Assembly (NCBI GenBank): GCA_017590115.1
Contig: JAGGNK010006559.1
Span: forward strand, 13,058,499-13,122,498
Direction: 5' to 3'
Source: Montifringilla adamsi
Taxonomy: Eukaryota; Chordata; Aves; Passeriformes; Passeridae
DNA length: 64,000 bases
The position numbers and the translations under genes are program-made. Under the pieces are notes generated by a model. That model was not told the origin of the DNA. It searched no databases and saw only the letters and a list, made by a program, of their open reading frames with translations. Below are positions 49,901 through 60,049 of the stretch, one piece after another. The stretch's first letter is position 1, and the number at the start of each line of letters is the position of its first letter.

Positions 49901-51919
49901 TTACTAATTCAAAGGCAGCCCTGCTCCCACAACTGTAAGTTTGCAGAATGTACTTTTAAATAAAGAGAAGTTGGGTTTTTCCCCCAGCTGCAAGCCAAAA
50001 TTTATTACAAAACTCATCAAAAAGGCCTTATCTGCGTGTTTAAGAAATACTTTTCACCCTCTCTCCATTGATAATGCTCTCTTTCAGCAATTTGAAACAT
50101 AGAAGTTGTATCTTTAAAAACAAAAATTACTTCTTCATTCCATATTCATTCATGGAAGAGTTATGTTGACCCTGAGCTACCCCTTCAGCTTAACATAGAC
50201 ATTTGATGAAAAAGACAAGCCCAATGACCATAGCCTAACCTAAACACTGAAAAGGGCTATGAAATTTGTACATTGGCTATCCAAGTTATGCATATAACAA
50301 ATGTTAACCTTTTATTTATGCTGTGATCATATGAAAGTGCTAAACAACAATCTGAAGCCAAAACTAAAATGAACAACATGTCATATCTGAATATATGTGT
50401 GTGAACCCTCCAAAGGTCCCTCTCTTCTCCTGTTTTGATCAGTGAAGAAGCCTGGGGCAGTTGCATTATACAATGTTATATATGAAGTAACATATTAAAA
50501 AGAAAGTAGAATGTATGTCCAAACAGAATCCTGTTAGAGGAGGAATTTTCTATGACAAAATCATATGGAATTCACTGCCTCAGAAACACCAAATCTATTG
50601 AACTGACAGTGATCAACACATCTGAAAGTTGGGCCACTTGGATGGTTTTGGCATTTGACTGCAAGAATTTAATTTGAAAAAAATTGTTACTCATGCAACT
50701 CTTCTGTGCATATCACAGATGGAACCAATTGGGTTTTTTTCTTTTTAAATTTTGCCACAGTACATCCCAACCAACCTTGTTTTTTTTAAGACGCATTTAA
50801 TGACCAAAGACTTCACTTTATCCCTGAACAAGGGAAGACATTACACATGCCTAGGAATAAAATGCTGAGAACTTTGAATGCTCTGTATGGTACTTGAGTG
50901 TTGACATCCTTCTAGCATTCAGCTGGAAGGCCAATATACCTTCCTAATTATGCAAAACACAAACACAACACAATATTTTTATTATCAGAGATGAAAGAGG
51001 AAATATGTTTCTATCAGCAGATCTTACTTAAAACAAGAATCAAGGTGGCTTGATGCTCACCTTGAATAAGAGAGAAAAATGGTCACAAAGACTCAATCCA
51101 TTCCACCTTTACCCAAAATCACCAAAGTGAGACTAAACCGAGTAGTCAGGCACGGCCCAAGAAAGGGACAGTTCTCCATTGTACACAATTCTTTATGATG
51201 CTAATGACCTATGTACTAAAAATTTACATTAAGAATGCACCAAATCAAAATTAAAAATACTTTTCTGTCTGCATTACTGAATACAATCTATGTTTTCCTG
51301 TGTTACAATCAAAAATGTTGTGCACAGTCAGTCCCGAATAATTCCCTAAAATTAAGTTTACCCTGGATTTTTTCCTTCAAGTCCTAGCCATTATCAGTCT
51401 ATCGCTATGTTTATTATGAGGCATATGATCTTAGGAAATGTCCGTCTCTTCAACTGCACACAAATGAATGTAATTTCAAAAGATGTGGCAAAATTGGCCT
51501 TTATGATCTTAAAAGTTTGCTATGGAAAAAAAGATGTAGAGCAAGCAGTTTCAAGTATTTTATTGTTCTGGAAAATATTATGCTTCTAGCTGGAATTCCC
51601 ACTGTACGTACCACTAATAATATTCACTAGGTGAGGAAGAATTTTTGAAACTTTACAAAACCTAGAAAATCTATGGCTAAGCATCAGTATGTGTACCAGG
51701 TATTGTGAATATAGATTTAAAATGGTCCTGCTGTTTGTAAGAGGGCTTCTGCAGAAGCAGTATCTGGTAAAAGTAGAAGTAGCGGCCTGATTATGGGAAG
51801 TCCTTTCAAGAATGATCAGTCAAATAACCCTGAAAAACAGAATATCTGAAAAAGAGCTAGTCAGCAAGAAACATATAATTATGAATAAATGCCACAAATA
51901 TTTAAACAGCTTTTAAAAC

Positions 51920-51925
51920 TTTATT
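51920..51925 (-). terminator. Candidate distal polyadenylation signal of PTGR3
   Basis: AATAAA on the minus strand about 840 bases downstream of the PTGR3 stop codon. It would be a distal site if the proximal hexamer at 52,630 is skipped. Not distinguishable from chance in AT-rich DNA. Confidence 0.25.
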
Positions 51926-52629
51926 TAATCTTCCAAAAATATACAGGGCATGAACATACATGAACATGTCTCAAAATCCCATTCCAATAATCTTTAAATA
52001 CTGACTAAAGGGGAGACTGGACAATAAACAGTAACAGTGGAAAATGAAAAGGCAACAAAATGAGACTATACTGCAACTTGTAGTTAAAGATTTAAAAGAA
52101 AATTGCGCAGTTGTTTATAGTTATGAAAGACAGGATTAGGAAAAAAAAAAGTCAAGTTGCTTAATATTACTGACATGTCAGAATTGGAGGATAAATTTCC
52201 CTGTGTAACCAGTCAAGGAATATTACGATGATCCATGATCCAACTGAATTACGATTATCATGTTTGTGACAGAAAATCAAGAGCATTTTTTTCGCAGAAA
52301 CTTCAAAAGATTAATAGAGCAACCCAAAGATACAACTCTTTACTTATTCTTGTTCTAACAATTTTATTTTTAAATCAGGGAATCAAAATTGCTGAAAGAT
52401 TTTTTTTCTGAGCTGAACTACAGATGAAGTCTTATCAAATCAGGCTGACAGACTAAATCTGCCTCTGCATCAAGACTTATTCTGTCAAGAACAATGTTCT
52501 TGTCTCATGCTAACCTAAGTGACAATATCAAACACAGGCCCATTACGTCCCTGCTACAGCCACTGATTTAAACACTTTTAAGAAAATAAGACTAAACAAA
52601 TGAAAAAAAACACAACAAACCCATCCTTT

Positions 52630-52635
52630 TTTATT
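52630..52635 (-). terminator. Candidate proximal polyadenylation signal of PTGR3
   Basis: AATAAA on the minus strand, the first canonical hexamer downstream of the PTGR3 stop codon (about 125 bases after it). Its use would give a short 3' UTR. Confidence 0.4.
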
Positions 52636-52760
52636 AACACTTCAATGCTGTTTTTTAATATAATATCCATTACTAAGCTTAAAAAAAGAAATTGTTTCTA
52701 GTAAATCTGAGGCATAAAGTGCCCATTTTCTCTCTTCTGATTTATATCATTGTTCTGTTT

Positions 52761-53685
52761 TTACAGCTTACTGTTGACAGAGTGAGGTAATTCAACGACA
52801 ATTTTTCCAATGTTTTTTCCCATGTACATGTAATCTACAGCACGGAATACAGATTCCAAGCCAGTGAACTTGCCCTCAGGAGACATGTCTCCAAAGTCCA
52901 CCTCACAAACCAGGTCTCCTCTTTCATACATCTTGAGCAAATGCTGCAGAGCCATTTTGTAGTCAGAAAGGTAATGGTTCAAGAAGAAACCCCGGACGCT
53001 AGCAGACTTCTTCAATAGTTTTGCTGGCAAAAACTCTGCTTTAATGGGCTGGAGGCCAGTGGGGTTTTGGTAGCCAGTGATAAACCCAATAACTATCAAG
53101 CGCCCTTTGATAGCCAAGGCATTGAGAGCCAAGTCAAACATCTTTCCTCCAACAGATTCATACACCACATCCACACCTTCGGGGTAGTCCTGCCTAAGCA
53201 CAGATTCGACATTTTCAGTTTTATAGTTGATGGTACGGTCACAGCCAATGGATTTCAGAAAGCCACCCTTTTCATCACTGGAGCAGGTTCCAATTACATG
53301 GCATTTTGCCTTCTTTGCAAGCTGCACAGCAAACTGGCCTGTTCCTCCAGCTGCTGCTGTCACCAGAACCTTCTTGCCTTCAGACAGGTCTCCCAGCTCT
53401 TTCAAACTGAGGTATGCAGTCGCGCCACTTACCATTAAAGTGAGAAACTCGGGTTTCACTGAGGGTAGAGGGACTGCTTGTCTGGCCGGCACAACTGTGT
53501 ATTCAGCAAAGGAACCTGCTTTCACGTAGGCCACAGCTTGACCCACCGTGTAATCTGCACTAGCGCTGAGTCCTAACGCTACCACTTCACCCACACCTTC
53601 AAAGCCTATATCAAAGGGGGGTTTAACTGAGGCGTCATATCGACCAGCTGAGTAGTTTATATCAGATGCATTGATGCCGACAAAT
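52761..53685 (-). CDS. PTGR3: PTGR3 (ZADH2) exon 2: catalytic body and C-terminus
   Basis: This exon encodes residues 101 (shared codon) to 408 of prostaglandin reductase 3, a medium-chain dehydrogenase/reductase of the quinone-oxidoreductase type. The human enzyme uses NADPH to reduce the 13,14 double bond of 15-keto-prostaglandins and is placed in peroxisomes. The frame is uninterrupted and closely matches the human protein throughout. Visible landmarks are [12 protein letters not shown] (about 106-117), the family motif [12 protein letters not shown] (about 128-139), the cofactor-binding motif [10 protein letters not shown] (about 210-219) and CSSDEK after it. The protein ends in SKL, a canonical type-1 peroxisomal signal. 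Despite the older name there is no sign of the zinc-ligand pattern of classical alcohol dehydrogenases. The acceptor is TTTTCTTCTAG just before 53,685; the AG|A junction restores an Arg codon. The stop codon TAA is at 52,761-52,763. Confidence 0.97.
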
Positions 53686-55029
53686 CTAGAAGAAAACAAA
53701 AATGTTTTAACGAGATTTACTCCTTACCAAGTTTTCATCGTATGAGAAACCTTATATTCAAATTTGTGGAATAAGTACAAGATCTGTTCTGATTATCTGT
53801 ATATTTGAATAACGAGTAGACTCCAAAGATTACTTTCATCAGAATTCCATAGTGGCCATTCTGTTGTTCTAGAATTACAAATTTTCTAAACATAAGCAAC
53901 AAAAGGCTGTAAAAAGTAAAACTCAAACCCAAAACAAAACAAAACAAAATCCTTTATATTTTCCCTAGGTCCACTTGACCAAACTAAAGAAGCTGAAAAT
54001 AAATCTGTAAATGATTAAAGCATGAAAATTAACTGACCACTTCATACAAGATTTGAAAACACAGAAGAATGAAACATGCAGAGCAGTGAATATGTGGATT
54101 CTGGCAACAAATTTATATTTTTGAATATAATAATACTGTTAATGACTAATGATCATATTAACTATCGATGTCATTTGCAAGGTCATGTTACTGTAGGCAA
54201 GTACTTTTTAATTGATGGAGTCACTACAGCAAATTTGCCTTTTGATGTAGCTAATGTCAGCATTAAAATATTTTTCTTTATATAAATTACTTGCAACACA
54301 TCAAAACAACCTTGCACAGAAGGAGTAAAATTGGAAAACTGAATATCAAGTCCTACTGACCTCTAACAGGTGAAAATGGATGGCAATTTTTTTTAAAGAG
54401 AAAGATAAAGATATTCTTACAACTCGATTAAGCACTAGGAGATAATGCCTAAGACAAAGTTATGATCTAGCTCAAATACAAAGATCTTTTTTTAAACTAT
54501 CCTTACAAAGGCAAGAGAAGAGAGACTGGGGAAGGTTCTGCTAACTGGAAAACGTAAAAAGAAACACATGAAACAGCAAATGCCAGGACTGTTACTATGT
54601 GTGGATGTGACAACCTAAAAGGTGTACTTGACACCATGCAAAAGCTGCAGAAGTAGGCAAACAGTGCACTTTTCATTGTTGCAGTTAGCAACAAGCTCAG
54701 CTCGTATATGTGTGTAGTTTTAAATTGCTTGCACACAGAGCGAGGAGAACTAAAACCGCTTTGCTCCTTTTGATATTCTTCATTCTTTACAGCATGGGGA
54801 GCTTCAAACTTTCACCAACGTTATGTATAAAAAGACACGTAAGCGTAAACATATCCATGCATAAAACAGGTAAAAGTGACTGTAGCTCTCGGTAATCCTG
54901 CCTTTAACTCGCCGCTCTGCCGCAACAAAAAATGCCTACGTCTTGTCCGCAGATACAAAAAATCTCCTATTATCCCGCTCTGCGGTGACTCCCGTACAGG
55001 AGTGCTAAAAGACGTATAAAAATTGGTAA

Positions 55030-55850
55030 CGGAGTTGCAGCTTCCGAGGCAGACCGTGTCCCTCGGGCGCCAGGCGAGACGCGCCGGCGCTGCACCAGCC
55101 TCCTCCCGCTCTTACACCCCAACTTCTGGGGAGGGAAGCGGAGGGTGAGAGCCCGGTGGGGAGCTGTGCTCGCCCCCTCACCGGCCTCACGGTTTCGCCG
55201 AGCCGGGGCTCTCGGTAGCTGCAAGGCCAGCCCGGGGCGGCCGCTGTGCCCCCAGCCCCAACCCGCGAGGGAGGTCCCGGCTTCCCGCTGGGCTCAGCCT
55301 CCCTCCTCACGCTCCCGGCGCGCGTCTGCCCCGGCAGGACGCGGAGCAGCCGTGCCCGCGGCCGGGGCAGCGCACCCCGACACGGGCAGGCAGCGCAGCC
55401 ACGGGAGAACAAGCCCCCCTGTTTTTAAGACCTTCCCCTTCTCGGCGCTGCACGGTGGCGGCCGAAGCACAAAGGCAGGTAGAACAACCAAGCACTCCGA
55501 GGACAAAAACTTTGCGAGCGGGGAAGGGGCAAGTCGTGCGGGGGGCCAGGCGCCTGCCGAGCAGGGCTCCAGCACACGCACCGCTGCTTTTGTTCTGCAG
55601 CGGGAGAGGATGCGAACCCTTCCCCGCCCGGGCCGCAGCGCAACTTGTGCGTGCGGCTGCGGGGGCCGCAGCGCAACTTGGTGCTGCCCGGCCGCCCCCC
55701 GCCGCGCCGGGCAGGGGATGCGGGCTCTCCGCGGGGCTGGCGAGCACCTGCCCCCGCACACTCACGCGTGCACACACGCACAGACACGCGTGTTCGCACT
55801 CCCGCTCCCTCCCCGTCTCTGCGGGGCCGCTGTGCCACGGGAAATGATCC
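55030..55850. promoter_or_regulatory. Intronic CpG island
   Basis: GC-rich, CpG-dense DNA about 4 kb from PTGR3 exon 1 and separated from the promoter island by AT-rich sequence. It contains an 18-base perfect direct repeat, GGGCCGCAGCGCAACTTG, starting at 55,630 and 55,663 (period 33). Most frames on both strands are open here only because stop codons are rare in GC-rich DNA. It could be an alternative or antisense promoter, or a developmental CpG-rich element linked to TSHZ1. Confidence 0.75.
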
Positions 55851-58800
55851 TCCCTGGGCTCATCACTATTAATCAGCGCAGCCTGCTGTCTAGCCCTCCC
55901 CCCCTATTTTTTTTTAAACCTCCTTTTTATTGTGTGCAAACTCAAAACTCCTGGTCACGTTGTACAGGTTTCTTTACCCCCACACACCTCTTTTTTTTTT
56001 TTTTTTTTCCTTTTTTTAAACAAGATTGTTTAGTCTTATATTCCTTGCACATTAAAATGATCATACGCACCGTCTGGATTAAAACATAGTGTCTAATTTG
56101 CCTTGTCATTCCAGCTGACAGAAGTGAGGTGGTAGGATGTGCGTGCAGTTCCACAGATTACTTTGCTTTTAAAAGTAGGAAAAAGTACGAATTACAAGTT
56201 GAAGGTCAGTTTACTAACTTCTGAGACTGAGGAAAGTAGAGAGCACAGAAGAAACAATTACTTGGGGTGCTAGTGGGTTTTAAGACACCTTCCGGATCTT
56301 TTATGATGCCTTCATTCACTTTCTTACTTTAAATCTGTCCTTTAATTTAGAAGTTACTAGTTGAGTTTTGCCCCTTTCATGTCAAGATGCAAACCTGAGG
56401 CAGGGTGTGAAAAAAGCCTGAGATTGGCTTTTCTCGAAATAATTATGCACATTGAGTCACCCGTTTTATTTATACCCAACAGTGTTGAAACCCCTCGTAC
56501 TGTTTATTATAGAAAACAGGAGGACGCTGCCAAGGGGGAAGAAATGCTGTTTTGCGTACCACAACAAAGAGTGAGACACCGAAAACCAGCATCACAGCCC
56601 TAAACACAGACAAAACAAAGTCATCCAAACCAGCACTACGCAAGAAAAACATTATTTAGACCAAACACCCAGCAGGAATAGCCCTCCACTATTCCCACTG
56701 GGATCCATCCCTTTAGTCCTCTGGTTCAAAAAAAGAAACTTTCTCAACCCCTCTCACTCCCTTTTCTATAAACTTTGTTCCCATTTCCCAGCCCAAAAGT
56801 AAATTCTTACAATTATTTTGGCAATGAAATGTGTCACTTCATCAATAAAATCTCGAAAATCCTCCAACAACTTTAAGAAGGACCAAACCTTCACAGCCTT
56901 GGGCCCTTCTCCTGCGTTGAAAAGGAAAACCCTTGCTTCCACACCCACCCCTCTTTTCCCCCTGGAAAACAGGACAAGCAGACATACGGAACTTAAATGG
57001 CTTCACTAAGGATTTACCACCTTTTCCCCTCCCCTTTCTCTCCTACACAGAATCAAAGTTAAAAAAAAAAATGGCTTAAATTAATTTCTCGTTCTGAAGG
57101 ATTTTTGAGTAAAAGATGGGTTATATTTTTCTGTATAAAAAAGTAGAAATAAGAGTTGCTGGCATAGCTCTCTAAAGCAGACAAAAGTTTCCTCTACTTA
57201 TTTTAAAAATCTTATTTTAAAATATCTATCCACACACAGATTTTAATTTCCTATTCCCATAAATCCCAAACCAGATTTTATTGTGGTGAATGACGATTGT
57301 TTTGCATGAAAAGCTCAAAGCAATTAATACTATTCATGGGCGTGACTGGGTCTAAAATGAACAAATCTGTAAATGCCCTCTTGGAACCCAAGTCTTTCAT
57401 TGTTTTGTTTTTAATTGTATGCTTCTACCTATTGGAAAATGTATAGTTGTACTTGAGCTTGGTTGTTTGTTTTTTTTAAAAACTAAATAGTCAGGGACTC
57501 ATCCTTTCAGGATGGGATAGTCCTTCCCCAGAGTGACAGAGACAGGGGAAAACATTCAGAACTTGCTTCGTGCTGCAGCTTGTACACAGTGAATGTTTTA
57601 CAGTAACGTAATTCTGTGTCTTCTGTGATATTCTCCAGAAAGGAACAGTAAAGAGAGAAGAAATGCCACAAGTAATACAAAATGCATGAACTCTACATCT
57701 AGACTTCATCACTCACCTCCTCCTCCCCTTCATCCCCACACATGCATGTTTACCAGTAGAGGAACATGTGTGTAACAGGCTGATGTGTTAAAGCCCAGCA
57801 ATGGCCTGCCTGAATCTGCGGATCAGCTCCTGCCTTTAGTGTGGTATGAACCCTTTTACCATGAAGTGTGCATGTCCCATGTGCACCCAGGGAGCCCATT
57901 CAGCAAAAGGAGGGAGAAGAGGGAGAAGGGAAGAGTTAAACTGGAAGCTGTTAAAAAAAAATAAAAAATGAATAAATTTTAAAAATTTACAGGAGGGCAG
58001 ACAGGGGAGTGGGATGAGAAAGATTCCAAGTGCATGTGTGGGAGGGACGGGAGTTGAGAAACAAGGATGTCGCCCTGCCTTACATCACCCAAGTAGAGTA
58101 CTTGCTACTTGTATCTCAAGTCTTTCGACCTCTTCCACAGAAAGGAATTTAACTCCAGCCGGATGGCTGTTGCACGCCATTACTGTTTCAGTCATTAGTG
58201 GATGCAGCAACACAGTGTCTTAGACTTCTGAGGTTTGGAGGGAATTTTGGTCTCAGAAATCCTAGTGGGAGATGTCACCATTGAATTAAAGTGCCACACC
58301 AGCTTTCTTGTCAGCTCCTGGAAGAATCCCTGTTCTTTCTCCTTATCCCTTCTTCACCCTGTATTTGTGTGTTGCATATGGACACATACATGTCACACAT
58401 ACGCACACAGTCACACACTGCCTCAGCAGACCTCGCAGCATTGTTCTCAAACCAACTTAGTGCTGCTTAATATAAAGCTCCCACAGCGAACATGGCAAAC
58501 TATGTGTTACTATGATTTCCTTGCTTGACAAGAACCTGAGAGCGCTGCTCTCTCCCGTGCCAGCCACGCAGTCTGCTCCAAAGTTCACGGAGTTTTGGCT
58601 TCCTCTCGTGAGCAGAGAAACCCCTGAATTTCAAAAGATTTAGTTTTAGCGCAAGGAAGGATGGCACCTAGGAAGGAGGCACCGAGAACAAACAGGTTTT
58701 ATGGAGACAGCTGTGGGGGGAGGCACGTTTTGTCCTCGGAGTCTTCATTTCACGGCGAGCTGGTCACCGCGCCGGACGTGGGATTTACGGTGTATTATGC

Positions 58801-59461
58801 TAAGCAAAATGTCACCTCCTCACATTTCGCCCGAGCCGGCTCCTCTCTAAAAGCCACCAACAACTGCAGGCCCGCGTCCTGCCGGGGAGGCCGAGGGCTG
58901 CCCTGCCCCCGCCGCGCCGCCCGCGCTTGGCGCGCAGAGCTGGGGGTGGTGCCGGGGCTGCCCGGGCGGCGGGCCCGGCCGCGGCCTCCCCGGTGAGTCA
59001 CGGCTGCGCGGGGGCGAGGCCGGAGAGCGGCGTGAGGGGCAGCGGGGCCGCGCCGAGGAGACAGCGGCCGGGCCAGGCCCGCCCGCACACCGCGATGCCG
59101 GGGCGCTGTGCGGGTGCGCCGGGGACACACTCATGCCCCGGGCACTACGTGCGTGTAACGAGCCCGGGCAGGCCCCAGGGAGGGGCCCTGCGAGCGCTTC
59201 CCTCCGTCTCACTCTCTCCTTGGCACTCACCGAACATAACACTCGCCTCTTCCCCCTGCCCCCCCTTTGGCACAGGGGCCTTGGGGTGTTTTCTCTTCCT
59301 TTGGGCAGGCGCACGCCAGGAGCAGCGCGCACAGACAGACAAACACACACACAGCCCCGCCACAGGAGGAGGAAGTGTCACCCCCACACACGTGGATAGG
59401 GTGACAGAGCTGTACCACCAGCCGTTCAAAACAACAACAATAAAATGAAATTAACAGTCGC

Positions 59462-59472
59462 CAGATGGCGGC
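59462..59472 (+). promoter_or_regulatory. YY1-type motif
   Basis: CAGATGGCGGC matches the YY1 core (ATGGCGGC) and lies about 120 bases inside PTGR3 intron 1. YY1 sites often sit just downstream of TATA-less start sites. Motif evidence only. Confidence 0.35.
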
Positions 59473-59546
59473 TGGTACAACTTTGGAGCCGGTCTCCGAA
59501 GTGAGGGAGCATGTGGGAGAGAGCAGGCCACAAGGCGCCAGGAGTC

Positions 59547-59587
59547 GGCGGGGGCCGCGGGGCCGGGGCGCGGGGGGGCGGGCGGGA
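59547..59587 (+). other. G-quadruplex-prone run beside the PTGR3 splice donor
   Basis: Five or more runs of three to seven G residues within 40 bases on the plus strand, which is the template strand for PTGR3. The tract starts a few bases after the PTGR3 5' splice site. It satisfies the usual G3+N1-7 pattern. Confidence 0.6.
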
Positions 59588-59593
59588 GCTCAC

Positions 59594-59895
59594 CTGTTCC
59601 TGACCAGGAGGTCTCCGTCTCCCGGGAGTGGCACGGGCGAATCCTGCTGCAGGGTGACCGCTTCCCTGAAGTTTTGGCTCAGCTTAGTCACCACCAGCTT
59701 CTTCATGGAGCTGGGGATGGACGAGCCCTGGAAATCCAGAAACTGACGGGAGTAGGACATGTCCAGGATGGGCCGCGACCAGCTGCCACCGAAGGACCCG
59801 GCAGGAGCTGCTGCGGCGCAGGACGGCTGCAGTCGCCACCACCACCGCGCTGCCCGGGAGCTCAGCGAAGCGCCGCTTTTCGCGCTAAAACTCAT
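59594..59895 (-). CDS. PTGR3: PTGR3 (ZADH2) exon 1: N-terminus
   Basis: This exon encodes residues 1-100 plus two bases of codon 101 of prostaglandin reductase 3. From about residue 45 ([13 protein letters not shown], then [15 protein letters not shown] and [13 protein letters not shown]) it aligns with the human protein. The exon ends AGGAACAG|GTGAGC, and joining to exon 2 gives a continuous 408-residue protein. Human PTGR3 has 377 residues, so this start gives a leader about 31 residues longer. The leader has no Asp or Glu before residue 45 and carries K6, R14, R17, R21 and R41, a WWW run (18-20) and an AAAA run (27-30). ATG at 59,895 has G at -3. An internal Met46 in DMSY is an alternative start. 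The leader could be a mitochondrial-type presequence, or 5' UTR if translation begins at Met46. Confidence 0.93.
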
Positions 59896-60049
59896 GCCCT
59901 GCCTCGGCTCTCCTCTCCCGCCCCGCTCGGCAGAGCTCCGACTCGGGATTCTCCAGGCAGCTCGCAGGACGCGCCGGCAGGAGAAACTCCCCGCTCGCAG
60001 CTATGTGTGTACGTAAACAGACAAGCCCCCGTGCAGCAGGTTCTCCCTC

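Larger units (their letters stand above)
47645..52629. other. Intergenic DNA downstream of PTGR3, possible long 3' UTR
   Basis: AT-rich, repeat-poor DNA between the TATACA array and PTGR3. It holds two degenerate tandem arrays (48.84 and 49.6 kb) and a second minus-strand AATAAA at 51,920-51,925. If PTGR3 uses distal polyadenylation, part of this interval (from 52.63 kb down) would be 3' UTR. No coding frame is supported. Confidence 0.5.
53686..59593 (-). other. PTGR3: PTGR3 intron 1
   Basis: The single coding intron, about 5.9 kb, has a GTGAGC donor and a TTCTAG acceptor, phase 2. It contains AT-rich unique DNA (53.7-54.9 kb and 56-58.5 kb), an isolated CpG island at 55.03-55.85 kb, and the left part of the promoter CpG island from about 58.7 kb. 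No transposon is recognised in it. The plus strand carries a possible first exon at 58,661-58,992 (see findings). Confidence 0.9.

Noticed and set aside
55145..56089. A 314-codon plus-strand open frame through the intronic CpG island
   Set aside because: It begins with GTG, not ATG. Overlapping frames on both strands are also open because the DNA is GC-rich, the composition is Pro/Arg/Ala-rich without a domain, and it runs out into a poly(T)-encoded Phe run.
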